Counted from the stretch's first letter, positions 1-10,242 are shown. The stretch: DNA of 64,000 nt from Kumtagia sp963839725 (GCA_963839725.1 CAWIWT010000022.1:186001-250000); one strand, 5' to 3'. Notes: generated from the sequence alone by a model not told the origin. Made by a program: numbers and translations.

Positions 1-1
1 C

Positions 2-2668
2 TATCAAAGCCCATGGTGGCTAACGCTGCTTCGCCTGATCATGGCGGCGCTGGTGATCATCGCGCTGGCTGAACCGATCTTCAATCCGCGGGAACGGGTA
101 CACACAGGCGGCGAGGGTCTTGCAATCGTCATGGACAACGGCTGGTCGAGCGCGACCGATTGGGATCGCCGTGTCGCCACCGCCGAGCGCCTGATCGCCG
201 ATGCCGCCTCGTCCGGTACTCCGGTTCTGCTGGCCTTCACCGCCGAAAAGCCGAATGCCGACATCGGCCCCTTCGACGCGGCGGCCGCCCGCGATCGCCT
301 GCGTGCGGCCGAACCGCGCCCGATCCCGACAGACCGTCCCGCCGTCTATGCTCGCGTGGCCGACGCGCTGAAAGCAATGCCAGATGCAAGCGTTGCCGTC
401 CTTGCCGACGGGTTGGCGCAGCCAAGCGACCAGCGCGCCTTCGCGGCGCTTTTTGCCAACCAGCCCAAGGCGGTGATCTGGGCCGCTCCGGATCGGCTTG
501 CAATGCTCGGCCTCACCGCCACCGAAAACGCGGTCGAAGGCTTTAACCTCACCGCCATTCGCGCCGCGGGCGATCCGGCGCCGCGCCAGGTGGTTGCCGG
601 CGCTTTCGACGACAAGGGCCGCCGCATTGCCGATGCCACGCTGACCTTCGGTGCGGGCGAAACCACAGCCACGGCTCTGATGAATGTGCCTTTCGAATTG
701 CGCAACGACTTCTCCTCCCTCGCGCTCGATGGCGAACAGCAGGCTGCCGCCGTGCGCGTTCTTGATGAAAGCGCCAAGCGCCGCCGCGTCGGCCTGATCT
801 CGCAGTCGGAGGCCGACCAGGCACAGCCGTTGCTTTCGCCGCTTTATTACATCCGCACCGCGTTGGAGCCCTTCGCCGATCTGGTTGAAACCTCAAACCC
901 CGATCTGGCTGTTTCGATTCCCGAACTGATCGACCGCAAGCCGGCGATGATCGTGATGGCCGATGTCGGCACGATCCCTGAATCCGCTCACGTCAAGCTG
1001 GTTGATTGGGTGAAAGGCGGCGGCACGCTGGTGCGCTTCGCCGGTTCGAAGTTGGCCGCCGCCGATCCGGATTCCGACCTGCTGCCGGTGCGGTTGAGGA
1101 CTGGCGAACGTGCGCTGGGCGGCACGCTGTCCTGGACCGAGCCACAGCCCGTGACCGAATTTCCGCCAAGCGGCCCCTTTTCCGACCTGACCCCGCCCAG
1201 CGAGGTGACCGTCGCCCGCCAGGTTTTGGCCGAACCGACGCCGGACCTCGTGGAACGCACCTGGGCCACTCTCGCCGACGGCACGCCGCTGGTTACCGGT
1301 GACAAGCGCGGCAAGGGCACCATCGCGCTTTTCCACATCACGCCACAGGCGACATGGTCGAACCTGCCCATCTCCGGCAGCTTCGTGGAAATGCTGCGCC
1401 GGCTGGTGCAGATGTCGCGAAACCAGGGCACCGTCGCCGCCAATGCGGAAGGCCACGTCGCTGCTCTCGCCCCTTACCGCATGATCGCGGCTGATGGTGT
1501 ACTGGTGCCGCCGACACCCGATGCGCGGCCACTGACGATCCGTCCAGGCGCCTTGCCTGTAACCATCGAGAACCCGCCCGGTCTGTATGGAACGGAGGAG
1601 GGTGTCTACGCCCACAATCTGCTCGCCGCCGACAGTACCTTCACGCCGCTCGCAAAACCGCAAATACCAGCGCCGATCACCGATCTGCGCTATGATTTCG
1701 ATGAATCGCGGAATTTGAAGGGTGCGCTCGTGGCCGCTGCCGTTGCGCTGATGGTGCTGGATACGCTGGCTGTGTTCTGGATGGGCGGCGTTTTCGCCCG
1801 TCGCGGCAGGCGCAGTGCGGTGCGCGCGGCTGCCGGAGCCGCGACCGTTATCGCATTGGCTCTGGGCTTGCTGGCGAGCTTTGCCGAGCCGACGCGTGCC
1901 GACGATGTCAAGCCTGGCGATGCGGAAGCGATCGAGGCCATCTCCACGACCCGCCTCGCCTATGTCATCACTGGTGACAACAGTATCGATTCCATCAGCC
2001 GGGCGGGTCTTTCCGGTCTCACACGCTTCATCATAGAGAAGACCGCGCTGGAGCCGGGCGAGCCGGCTGGCGTCGACATAGCGAAGGATGAGCTGGCTTT
2101 CTATCCGATCATCTACTGGCCATTGGACGCGGCCGCACCGATGCCGTCGGAAGATGCCATCGCCCGCATCGATGCCTACATGCAGCAAGGTGGCACCGTA
2201 CTGTTCGACACCCGCGACCAGTATGCGAATGGCCTTGGCGCGGACGCGACCAGCCCGGCCACCCAACGCCTGCGCGACATTTTGAGCAGCCTCAACGTGC
2301 CACCACTCGAGCCAGTGCCACCGGATCACGTGCTGACGAAATCCTTCTATATCCTGCCGGAGTTTCCTGGCCGTTTTAATGGCGGACCGCTCTGGGTCGA
2401 AGCGTCGCTGGATGCCTCGAACGCCGAAAACCGCCCGGTTCGCACCGGCGACGGCGTCAGCCCGATCATGATCACCTCGAATGACTTCGCCGGCGCCTGG
2501 GCGATGGACGAGAATGGCGACCCGATGCTGCCCACCGTGCCGTCCGATCCGATGCAGCGCATCTACGCGCTGCGATCCGGCATCAACATCGTAATGTATA
2601 TGCTTACCGGCAACTACAAGTCTGATCAGGTGCATGTGCCGGTGCTGCTCGAACGGCTGGGGCAGTAG
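2..2668 (+). CDS. BatA/DUF4159 domain membrane protein (5' end outside window)
   Basis: The frame is already open at base 2, and the first residues (PWWLTLLRLIMAALVIIALA) are a BatA-type N-terminal hydrophobic segment, so the true start lies upstream. The middle is a large periplasmic-type region with a GATase/VWA-like fold. Two membrane segments follow at about residues 560-585 and 596-615 counted from the ATG at 41. The C-terminal 220 residues resemble DUF4159, with the stretch LAYVITGDNSIDS and a VLFDTRDQ strand typical of that family. These proteins are usually encoded after a MoxR ATPase and a DUF58 protein. The exact role is unknown. The next gene originally began right after this stop codon. 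Confidence 0.8.
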   Translation, partial: YQSPWWLTLLRLIMAALVIIALAEPIFNPRERVHTGGEGLAIVMDNGWSSATDWDRRVATAERLIADAASSGTPVLLAFTAEKPNADIGPFDAAAARDRLRAAEPRPIPTDRPAVYARVADALKAMPDASVAVLADGLAQPSDQRAFAALFANQPKAVIWAAPDRLAMLGLTATENAVEGFNLTAIRAAGDPAPRQVVAGAFDDKGRRIADATLTFGAGETTATALMNVPFELRNDFSSLALDGEQQAAAVRVLDESAKRRRVGLISQSEADQAQPLLSPLYYIRTALEPFADLVETSNPDLAVSIPELIDRKPAMIVMADVGTIPESAHVKLVDWVKGGGTLVRFAGSKLAAADPDSDLLPVRLRTGERALGGTLSWTEPQPVTEFPPSGPFSDLTPPSEVTVARQVLAEPTPDLVERTWATLADGTPLVTGDKRGKGTIALFHITPQATWSNLPISGSFVEMLRRLVQMSRNQGTVAANAEGHVAALAPYRMIAADGVLVPPTPDARPLTIRPGALPVTIENPPGLYGTEEGVYAHNLLAADSTFTPLAKPQIPAPITDLRYDFDESRNLKGALVAAAVALMVLDTLAVFWMGGVFARRGRRSAVRAAAGAATVIALALGLLASFAEPTRADDVKPGDAEAIEAISTTRLAYVITGDNSIDSISRAGLSGLTRFIIEKTALEPGEPAGVDIAKDELAFYPIIYWPLDAAAPMPSEDAIARIDAYMQQGGTVLFDTRDQYANGLGADATSPATQRLRDILSSLNVPPLEPVPPDHVLTKSFYILPEFPGRFNGGPLWVEASLDASNAENRPVRTGDGVSPIMITSNDFAGAWAMDENGDPMLPTVPSDPMQRIYALRSGINIVMYMLTGNYKSDQVHVPVLLERLGQ

Positions 2669-2882
2669 ATGAACTGGTCGCTCCCGTTAAACCCGCGCGC
2701 CGCTTTACCCTCCCCCTGTGGGGAGGGTCGGCGAACGAACGAAACGGAGTGAAGTTCGTGAGACGGGGTGGGGGTAGAAGGTTGCGCTTCACCCCCACCC
2801 CGCGTCACAACACGCTCGTCCCGAGCGAGTTGCTCCGCGACCCTCCCCACATGGGGGAGGGTAAGCCATGAACTGGTCGCTC
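2669..2882. repeat. Palindromic mosaic (RIME-like) element flanked by a 15-bp direct duplication
   Basis: The sequence ATGAACTGGTCGCTC occurs at 2669-2683 and again at 2868-2882, exactly flanking a 184-bp insert. The insert is built of nested GC-rich inverted repeats: a CCCTCCCC/GGGGAGGG hairpin near 2708-2730, a GGGGTGGGGGT/ACCCCCACCCC pair at 2765-2800, and CCTCCCC/GGGGGAGGG at the right end. The duplicated bases are the start codon and first codons of the downstream gene. The element's right end also supplies its Shine-Dalgarno-like GGGGGAGGG. It resembles rhizobial intergenic mosaic elements. Confidence 0.8.
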
Positions 2883-4935
2883 GCCTTCGAACCGCTGCTG
2901 AGCTGGCCATGGCTGGCCGTGATCCTGTTACCCGTCGCGCTGATGGCGCTGGCAGGGTTGTGGTTCCGTCAGCGCGGCGCGCTGTTCCGGCTATTGGCCC
3001 TGGTTGCGCTGGCTGCCGCCCTGGTCAATCCGGTCTTCCTCGATGAAGATCGCGAGCCGCTGAAGAGCGTGGTGGCGCTGATTGTCGATCGCAGCCAAAG
3101 TCAGGATATCGGCGCGCGCACCGATGAAACCAATCGGGCGCTGACGGGCATGCAGGAACGGCTCGCACGCTTCAAACAATTTGATGTGCGCGTGGTTGAG
3201 GCGGGCCAGGCGAATGCCGCCGACGACCGCACCGAGACGCGCCTGTTTGGCGCGCTGGAGAGCGTTTTCCGAGACGTGCCTGCTTCCCGCATCGGCGGCG
3301 CGGTCATGATCACCGACGGCCAGGTTCACGACATCCCTGAGAACGCGGCCAATATTACGCGGACCGCTGCATGCGCTGATCACCGGCAGGGCGGACGAAA
3401 TGGACAGGCGCATCCGCTTCGAGAATGCGCCACGCTTCGGCATTGTCGGCAAGCCGATCGATATGACCTATCGCGTCATCGCCAATGGCGGCGGACAGGG
3501 CGTCGTCGATGTCCGGGTTTCGATCAACGGCCAGCAGGTCAGCGTCGAACGCGCCGAGATCGGCCGCGAGATGCAGCTCGAACTCACCATTCCCAATGCC
3601 GGCCGCAACATTGTCGAGCTCGCCATCGACCCCGTCGAGGGCGAACTGACCGACACCAACAACCGCGCCATCGCCATTCTGGACGGCATTCGCGAGAACC
3701 TGCGCGTGCTCCTGGTATCCGGCGAGCCGCATGCGGGCGAACGCACCTGGCGCAACCTGCTGAAGTCCGACGCCTCGGTCGACCTCGTGCATTTCACCAT
3801 TTTGCGCCCGCCCGAAAAGCAAGACGGTACGCCGATCAACGAACTGTCCCTGATCGCCTTCCCGACGCGCGAACTGTTCGTGGAGAAGATCAACGATTTC
3901 GACCTGATCATCTTCGACCGCTATCAGCACCGCGACGTGCTGCCGATCCTCTATTACGACTACATCGCCGAGTATGTGGAAAAGGGCGGCGCGCTGCTGA
4001 TCGCAGCAGGGCCGGAATATGCGGGCGATTCCTCGATTGCCCGCACGCCGCTGATGTCCGCCCTGCCCGCTTTACCTACCGGCGACATACTGGACGAGGC
4101 TTTCTATCCACGCCTCACCGAAACCGGCAAACGCCACCCTGTTACACGCGGTCTTGAAGGCTCGGCGTTTGAGCCGCCGCATTGGAGCCGCTGGTTCCGC
4201 CTGATTGGCATCGAGCATCCCGAGGGCGAGGCGGTCATGAAGGGTCCCGACGACCGTCCGCTGCTTCTGCTCAACCGCAAGGGCGAAGGCCGCGTCGGAA
4301 TGCTGCTGTCCGATCAGGGCTGGCTATGGGCGCGAGGCTTCGAGGGCGGTGGCCCGCACGTCGCGCTCTACCGCCGCATCGCCCACTGGCTGATGAAGGA
4401 ACCCGAGCTTGAGGAAGAGCGCCTTACCGCCGACGGCCGTGGCATGGTGCTGGACATTCGCCGTCAGACTATGAGCGACGATCCCGGTCCCGCGCAGGTG
4501 ATCACGCCGTCGGGCAAGACGCTCACGGTGCCGCTGACCTCCGCCGAACCCGGACTGTTCACGGGCAGCGCGGAAACGACCGAAATCGGCCTTTACCAGA
4601 TCGGCAATGGCGATCTATCGGCGCTTGCCCACATCGGCCCGGTCAATGCACCGGAATTCGCCGACACCGTCTCGACCGAGACGGTGTTGCGGCCAACCGC
4701 CGAAGCGACCGGCGGCAGTGTGCGCCGGCTTGCCGGCCTGACCGGCCAGTCGCTGCCGCAGATCGTCCCCGTTCGCGGACAGGGCGAAGCGGCCGGCAGA
4801 GACTGGATAGGCCTTCGCACGACCAGTGACAGCGTGCTGAAATCGGTATCGCGCGTGCCGCTGTTCGGCGGCTTCTTCGGCCTCGCGCTGCTGCTGCTGG
4901 CATTGGGCTCGATGTGGTACCGCGAGGGGCGGTAG
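2868..4935 (+). CDS. Membrane protein with glutamine-amidotransferase-like fold (frameshifted near 3350)
   Basis: Translation runs well from the ATG at 2868 to about 3350 (motif VMITDGQVHDIP), then the coding signal moves to another frame and continues to 4935 (ALITGRADEMDRRIRF onward). One small indel near 3345-3375 therefore breaks an otherwise intact protein of about 690 residues. There is an N-terminal membrane segment (residues 15-35) and a C-terminal one (4858-4915). The family is usually annotated as a class-I glutamine-amidotransferase-like membrane protein. It follows the DUF4159 gene, to which it was once directly joined (TAG then ATG). Function unknown. A sequencing error is as likely as a real mutation. 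Confidence 0.7.
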
Positions 4936-5007
4936 CGCCGCACATGAGATTTTGCCCGGCTTAACCCTTCCCTTCATAAAGGGTAAGGCAGTCCCATATA
5001 GATCTTG

Positions 5008-5046
5008 CCCCCTCTCCGTCTTGGCTTCGCCGAGACGGAGAGGGGA
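5008..5046. terminator. 17-bp hairpin between convergent genes
   Basis: CCCCTCTCCGTCT at 5009-5021 pairs with AGACGGAGAGGGG at 5033-5045. The inner TGGC/GCCG extends the stem to about 17 bp (one G-T pair) around a three-base loop. It lies between the ends of the convergent membrane-protein gene and clpS. No T-run follows, so it may act as a barrier hairpin or be a copy of a repeated palindrome. Confidence 0.6.
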
Positions 5047-5141
5047 CTTTCGCCGAATCGTACCCGCCGCCTTGAAGGGAGTCGGCAAGCGCAGTTTATC
5101 CGCGCGAATCGCTGCCGAACACCCGGCAAACCCGTTCACCC

Positions 5142-5447
5142 CTACTCCTCCGGCTCGGTCGTAAACATCAACGGATATCCCTTGGCTTTGCCGGCGTCGG
5201 TTGCGCGCGTCGCCTTGGTCTCGGCAACATCCTTCGTGAAGACCGCGACCACGCAGACGCCGCGCCGGTGGGCGGTGATCATGACGCGATAGGCTTGATC
5301 CTCGGTAAGCCGGAACTCGCCCTTCAACACAGTGACGACGAACTCACGCGGCGTGAAATCGTCATTGATCAGGATGACCTTGTGCAGCTTCGGCCGTTCG
5401 ACCTTCGGCTTTGTACGCGTGCGGGGTGTTAGGACGGTATTCGGCAT
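5142..5447 (-). CDS. clpS: ATP-dependent Clp protease adaptor ClpS
   Basis: The 101-residue protein matches the ClpS family. A basic, disordered N-terminus precedes the core KVILINDDFTPREFVV, which carries the conserved ND-D-T residues of the N-degron pocket, followed by MITAHRRGVCVVAVFTKDVAETK. The protein binds the ClpA N-domain and delivers substrates with destabilising N-terminal residues to ClpAP. Alphaproteobacteria often have two copies, and the long arginine-rich N-terminus and single-gene context here suggest the ClpS2 type. It is transcribed convergently with the membrane-protein cluster. Confidence 0.92.
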   Translation of the reverse strand: MPNTVLTPRTRTKPKVERPKLHKVILINDDFTPREFVVTVLKGEFRLTEDQAYRVMITAHRRGVCVVAVFTKDVAETKATRATDAGKAKGYPLMFTTEPEE

Positions 5448-5617
5448 AGGCGGAAAGACTACGATGATTTTGGCCAGCCTGCCACGATCAATAGGAGTGG
5501 TCTTCTATCCAAATAAATGGGCCGCTCGCCGTTTGTTGCAAGCCGGCGGCCCATTCAACGGCCTTCGCCGCCACTCTGTCAATTTCGTCTACACCGAGCA
5601 ACAAGCCGGCGCCGCCG

Positions 5618-6799
5618 TCACCGCCTCAGCACAGCACTCAGCACATCCCTGATGCCAATCGCCCCGACAAAGCGCGATTGGTCATCGAACAGTGCGACGG
5701 GCGCGGTCTGCGAGCGGTGCATGGAAAGCATGACGATCTTGAGCGATGTACCAGGCGTGGCCCAGAACACCTGACTCGCTTCGTCGGGCTGGCTCTCAAC
5801 ATCGGCGCAAGACACCCACACCGCCGGTTTGCCATCACGCTCGGCAGCCGCGACAAGGCCGTCCGAATCGACCTTGAAACGCGTCGTGCGCCGGCGATCG
5901 AGCCATATCCAGCCGTCGTCGTTGTGCTCAAGCTCGTGCTTGCTGCGCATGACGTTCCAGGCGGTCAACACCGACAAGGGATTCACATTGGCGATGAAGT
6001 CGCGCACATAGTCGTTGGCCGGCTTGAGCACGATGTCCTCTGGCGGGCCGGACTGCACGATACGCCCGCCCTCCATGATGGTGATCGTGCTGCCGATCTT
6101 GAGCGCCTCCTCAAGGTCATGGCTGACGAAAATGATGGTTTTCTTCAGCGTCTTCTGCAGTTGCAGGAGCTCGTCCTGTAGTTTGGTGCGGATCAGCGGG
6201 TCGAGCGCTGAGAACGGCTCGTCCATAAGCAGGATCGGCGCCTCGGTGGCGAACGCACGCGCAAGGCCGACGCGCTGTTGCATGCCGCCGGAAAGCTCGT
6301 GGCCATATTTGTTCGCCCAGGGCGTCAAACCGACCAGGTCGAGTTGCTTGGCAACGCGCTCGTTACGCTCCGCGTCTGGCACACCGGAAAGCTCGAGCCC
6401 CAACCCGACATTCTCGTGCACGGTCCGCCACGGTAGCAGCGCGAACTGCTGGAACACCATGGCCACCGCACCCCGGCGAACCTTCCGCAGTTCGTTCTCG
6501 CCGCAGGAGACCACGTCGGTCGTTCCATGCGCGCCGTGGACGATGACCTTGCCGCGCGTGACCTTGTTGAGGCCATTGACCGCGCGCAACAGTGTCGACT
6601 TGCCCGACCCGGACAAGCCCATGAGGACCGAAATCTCGCCCTCGTTGACGACCAGATTGGCGTTGGCCGCGCCCAGAACCGAACCGGTCTTCTCCAGGAT
6701 TTCGGCGCGGTCCCTGCCTTGGTCGAGCAGATCCTGCGCTTCCCTGGCGCGGCTGCCGAAGATGATATCGACGTTCTGGAACTCGACGGCTGGCTTCAT
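5618..6799 (-). CDS. choV: Choline ABC transporter ATP-binding protein ChoV
   Basis: This 393-residue ABC ATPase of the ProV/OpuAA class carries Walker A GLSGSGKST (residues 61-69), signature LSGGMQQR, Walker B LLMDEPFSALD and switch histidine VSHDLEEA. A C-terminal CBS-like region (about residues 280-390) ends with IGIRDVLSAVL. It overlaps choW by four bases, so the two are translationally coupled. With choW and choX it forms the importer for choline, used in rhizobia as a carbon and nitrogen source and as the precursor of glycine betaine. The choline assignment rests on the binding protein; glycine betaine or proline betaine cannot be excluded from the ATPase alone. Confidence 0.88.
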   Translation of the reverse strand: MKPAVEFQNVDIIFGSRAREAQDLLDQGRDRAEILEKTGSVLGAANANLVVNEGEISVLMGLSGSGKSTLLRAVNGLNKVTRGKVIVHGAHGTTDVVSCGENELRKVRRGAVAMVFQQFALLPWRTVHENVGLGLELSGVPDAERNERVAKQLDLVGLTPWANKYGHELSGGMQQRVGLARAFATEAPILLMDEPFSALDPLIRTKLQDELLQLQKTLKKTIIFVSHDLEEALKIGSTITIMEGGRIVQSGPPEDIVLKPANDYVRDFIANVNPLSVLTAWNVMRSKHELEHNDDGWIWLDRRRTTRFKVDSDGLVAAAERDGKPAVWVSCADVESQPDEASQVFWATPGTSLKIVMLSMHRSQTAPVALFDDQSRFVGAIGIRDVLSAVLRR

Positions 6800-7647
6800 C
6801 TCTTTACTGCCTTCTGAGCCAGGACACGATCGAGAATGATCGCCAGGATAACCAATGCGAGGCCGGCTTCGATACCTAGCGGAATGTTACGCCGCGACAG
6901 CGCGTTGTTGACTGGGTTGCCAAGGCTTGGCGCGCCGATCAGTGTCGAGAACACCACCATCGATAGGGACAGCATGATGCACTGTGTCAGGCCCGCCATG
7001 ATCGACGGCAAGGCCGCCGGCAGTTCCACCTTCCACAGCAGCTGCCGCTTGGTCGCGCCAAAGCTTTCGCCAGCTTCGATCATTGGCTTCGGGATGGAGG
7101 TAATGCCGAGATAGGTCATGCGCACCGGCGCGGGCATAGCGAAGATGATGGTGACGACCAATGCCGACGCCGCCCCAAGGCCAAGCAGGATCATCACTGG
7201 AATGAGATAGACGAAGGTCGGCATGGTCTGCATCAGATCGAGAATTGGCTGCGTGACGCGCCACACCCGCGGATTGTGCGCCGCCCAGATGCCGATTGGT
7301 ACGCCGATCGCCATGGAGATCGCGGTCGCCGCGACGACGAGCACCAGCGTCTGTACTGTCTCCTTCCAGAGCCCCTGATTGATGATGAAAAGCAGGCCGA
7401 GCAGCACCCCGATCGCGAGGCCCTTCGAGCGCTGGAGTGCGTACGCGACTCCAGCTAACACCACGGCGAGCAGCACGGGCGGAACCTGAAGAAGCAAATA
7501 GGTCGCGTTTTCAACAGCGAAGTTCAGCGTCGACTTCAGGGCATCGAAGAACCACTCGAAATAGGTGATGATGAAGTCGATAACGCCCTTGCCCGCAGGC
7601 CCAACCGGAATTTTCCATGAACTGACTAGCTTGGAAATCGGATCCAT
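6796..7647 (-). CDS. choW: Choline ABC transporter permease ChoW
   Basis: A 283-residue inner-membrane permease of the ProW/OpuAB type. At least six hydrophobic segments are visible (for example VLLAVVLAGVAYAL and LVLVVAATAISMAIGVPIGI). The cytoplasmic coupling segment GESFGATKRQLLWKVELPAA contains the conserved EAA-type G. It lies 98 bp downstream of choX and overlaps choV, consistent with one transcript in the order choX-choW-choV. Confidence 0.88.
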   Translation of the reverse strand: MDPISKLVSSWKIPVGPAGKGVIDFIITYFEWFFDALKSTLNFAVENATYLLLQVPPVLLAVVLAGVAYALQRSKGLAIGVLLGLLFIINQGLWKETVQTLVLVVAATAISMAIGVPIGIWAAHNPRVWRVTQPILDLMQTMPTFVYLIPVMILLGLGAASALVVTIIFAMPAPVRMTYLGITSIPKPMIEAGESFGATKRQLLWKVELPAALPSIMAGLTQCIMLSLSMVVFSTLIGAPSLGNPVNNALSRRNIPLGIEAGLALVILAIILDRVLAQKAVKR

Positions 7648-7745
7648 CTTCCCTCCTGCCAGGGGGAACTAACGTCCTGCCCGGCCGCCCCGTATCAATC
7701 AGGCGAGCCCGGCGGCCGAGACCGCCAGGCCCGAACGCTTTTGGA

Positions 7746-8687
7746 TTACTCGGCGAGAGCCGCCGAGACGGCCGCGGCAGCGTCGCCGCCATCATAGGTC
7801 GTGACGCCATCGAGCCAGGACTTGACCGCGTCGGGATTGGCCTTCAGCCACGCCTTCGCGGTTTCCTTCGGATCGGCGCCATCCTTCAGCACCGGCCCCA
7901 TCATCGCACCCTCCATCGGGATGGTGAATTTGAGGTTGGTGAGGAATTTGCCGACATTCGGACATTCGGCGACGTAACCGGTGCGGACCATCGTGTGAAC
8001 GGTCGCGGCGCCGAAGCCGGAGTCGCCCATGCCATCGAGATAGGCGATCTTCATTTCGCCCATCACCGGATGCGGGGTCCAGCCGAGGAACACGATCCAC
8101 TCATTGTTCTTCATCGCCTTCTCGGCTTCGGTCAGCATGCCGGCTTCCGAGCTTTCGACGATCTCGAAGCCTTCCAGCTTGTTTTCGGGTTTGGCGATCA
8201 TCTCGGTGATGATGCGGTTGCCGTCATTGCCGGCCTCGATGCCGTAGATCTTGCCGCTGAACTTGTCCTTGTTCGCGCCCAGATCGGTAAGGCTCTTGAC
8301 GCCGCCGTCGGCAACATACTGGGGCACGACGAGGCCGTAACCCGCACCCTCGAGATTGGTGCTGATGACGTCGATCGACTTGTCTTCCATATACGGCTTG
8401 ATGTCGGCGGTCATGCTCGGCATCCAGTTGCCGAGGAACGCATCGATATCCTTGGTTTTCATGGATTCCAGCGCTACCGGTACAGCGAGGCCGGATTTGA
8501 CTTCCGGCGTGTAGCCTAGTGCCTCCAGCACGACCTGCGCCGTGCCGGTGGTGACTTGAATATCGGTCCAGCCCACATCCGCGAAACGCACGGTCTGGCA
8601 ACTCTCCGCGTCGCCTGCAAAAGCCGATCCGGCGGCGAACAAAATCGCCACGCCGGTCGATGCGGCGAGAAATTTATTGCGTGACAT
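7746..8687 (-). CDS. choX: Choline-binding periplasmic protein ChoX
   Basis: The 313-residue protein has a Sec signal peptide (residues 1-24, cleavage after SAFA). It follows the Sinorhizobium ChoX pattern closely: ESCQTVRFADVGWTD, FLGNWMPSM, IYGIEAGNDGNRI, ESSEAGML and FLGWTPHPV. The tryptophans in DVGW, GNW and LGW match the aromatic box that holds the trimethylammonium group of choline in that family. It is the first gene of the choXWV operon. Its promoter lies in the 267-bp region shared with the divergent coiled-coil gene. Confidence 0.88.
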   Translation of the reverse strand: MSRNKFLAASTGVAILFAAGSAFAGDAESCQTVRFADVGWTDIQVTTGTAQVVLEALGYTPEVKSGLAVPVALESMKTKDIDAFLGNWMPSMTADIKPYMEDKSIDVISTNLEGAGYGLVVPQYVADGGVKSLTDLGANKDKFSGKIYGIEAGNDGNRIITEMIAKPENKLEGFEIVESSEAGMLTEAEKAMKNNEWIVFLGWTPHPVMGEMKIAYLDGMGDSGFGAATVHTMVRTGYVAECPNVGKFLTNLKFTIPMEGAMMGPVLKDGADPKETAKAWLKANPDAVKSWLDGVTTYDGGDAAAAVSAALAE

Positions 8688-8954
8688 TCAGTAGTTCTCC
8701 CATTGTTGTTCTATTTCGAGGCGCGGCGCGCCCGTCTGGCTCAAGCCAAACACCATTCTGTTGTGGTTTCAAGCGCAATCGCGGCGCAATGGACGCCAAG
8801 CTGTTGTCAAAGGGCGACAAATCTATCCGCAACCTCGCTATTACGCGAGCCGCAACCATGCGTTTGAAAGAAGGGTCGGGGGAGCCGAAGCGTCTTTCAT
8901 TCGGCGAAGGCGTTACCTATATTTGGCCCACCTTACGCCGATCCCGGGAGAGAC

Positions 8955-10049
8955 ATGATGGCGACGCTGCAGAATTTCGATGCCGAGATTGCGAAGACCC
9001 AAAAGGTCGTCGAGGAGATGCGCTCGAAGATCGAGCAGTCGGGAACGGTGCTCGACCAGATTGCAACGACGGACAAGAAGATCGGCGTGAGCGATTTCGA
9101 CATCGAGAACGCCCGCATCCAGGACGTAATCGCCCAGCAGAAGGTGATGGAGTCCAACATTGCCGATCTGATCATCGGCCTTGAGGACGCCACAAATGCG
9201 TTCGGCTCGGAATTCGAGAACATGAAGAGCTTCACCGGCTGGGAAACCTTCGTCGGCATCTTTTCAGACGAGTCCAAGCAGCGCATGCGCACCGACCGTG
9301 TCCGCAACATGTCGCTGGCCGGCAATCTGCAGGAACTGCTCAGCAAGTCAGACACCATCGTCGGCATTCTGAAATCGCAGAAGCAGGTCTTGGCCGAGCG
9401 CTACAAGACCTCGGAGACCAGCCTTGCGCAGGTCATCGAGCGCCGCAAGGGCACGATGACCAATCTGGAAGCCGTTCAGAAGCGCATCGAGGAACTGAAC
9501 CCGCTGTTGCTCGACATCGAGAACAAGATCGCCGCGTCCACCAGCCAGAAGGATCGCACCGAGCTTGAGGGCGATCGCTCGAAGCTGGCGACCGAATACA
9601 ATGAGAAGCAGGCGAAAGAGCAGGAACTGCTTGCCGAAAGCCAGACGCTGGAGCGCTACACCTCGATGTTCCAGACTTTCGTGGATTCGCTTAACAACCA
9701 GATCGCGGCCCAGAACACGCTGATCAACAAGCTGACCATCGACACCGAGCAGCGCATCGTCCTCTACAAGGCGCTTGAGGATTCGTTGAAGACGGCCGCG
9801 CAGCAGGATGTCGCTCACAAGATCAACACGCTTGGCAGCCAGGTGGACAACACCGCCGAGGAGACCATGGCCGGTATTGGCGCGGCGGCTCAAAAGCACA
9901 TTGGCGACCTGCTGGAAATGCACGAGAAGAACATGGTGGCGACCGCTGACATTCAGCGCCGCAAGAAGCTGGCCGACGACGCCTTCGCCCGCCGCTTCGA
10001 GGAAGTACTGAGAAAACACAACGTGTCGGACTACGTGCAGCAGTCGTAG
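8955..10049 (+). CDS. Coiled-coil protein, first gene of a conserved five-gene AAA ATPase cassette
   Basis: The 364-residue protein is almost entirely heptad-rich alpha helix (about residues 5-70, 100-270 and 300-355), with no signal peptide or membrane segment. A purine-rich GGGAGAG lies just upstream of tandem ATGs at 8955 and 8958. Database names such as cell surface protein for this family have no clear basis. It resembles TelA-type coiled-coil proteins only in general character. It starts a same-strand series with 10278, 11466, 13475 and 14804, so a shared function is likely. Function unknown. Confidence 0.8.
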   Translation: MMATLQNFDAEIAKTQKVVEEMRSKIEQSGTVLDQIATTDKKIGVSDFDIENARIQDVIAQQKVMESNIADLIIGLEDATNAFGSEFENMKSFTGWETFVGIFSDESKQRMRTDRVRNMSLAGNLQELLSKSDTIVGILKSQKQVLAERYKTSETSLAQVIERRKGTMTNLEAVQKRIEELNPLLLDIENKIAASTSQKDRTELEGDRSKLATEYNEKQAKEQELLAESQTLERYTSMFQTFVDSLNNQIAAQNTLINKLTIDTEQRIVLYKALEDSLKTAAQQDVAHKINTLGSQVDNTAEETMAGIGAAAQKHIGDLLEMHEKNMVATADIQRRKKLADDAFARRFEEVLRKHNVSDYVQQS

Positions 10050-10082
10050 GCTTTAGCGACGTCAGGCCGTTGCCCTCCACGT

Positions 10083-10242
10083 TGCCCCCCTCTGTCCTGA
10101 CGGACATCTCCCCCACAAGGGGGGAGATCAGGGCGTCCGCTTTAGTCTCGCCAATCGCCGCCGTTGCGGGTAAAGCGGCAACGTCGGAACGCGCGATCTC
10201 CCCCCTTGTGGGGGAGATGTCCGGCAGGACAGAGGGGGACAA
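10083..10242. repeat. Large inverted-repeat (RIME-like) element between cassette genes
   Basis: The left arm at about 10085-10131 (CCCCCTCTGTCCTGACGGAC then ATCTCCCCCAC) is mirrored by the right arm at 10194-10240 (GTGGGGGAGATGTCC then AGGACAGAGGGGG). Each arm contains its own CTCCCC/GGGGAG hairpin. The 60-bp centre is not coding. This differs in sequence from the 2669 element and represents a second class. Confidence 0.75.

Noticed and set aside
893..2635. 580-residue open frame on the minus strand
   Set aside because: It is antisense to the DUF4159 gene, has no recognisable motif, and its composition is that of a shadow frame in GC-rich DNA.
10083..10242. CRISPR-like repeat array
   Set aside because: Only two arms in inverted orientation are present, with no regularly spaced direct repeats and no cas genes in the window.
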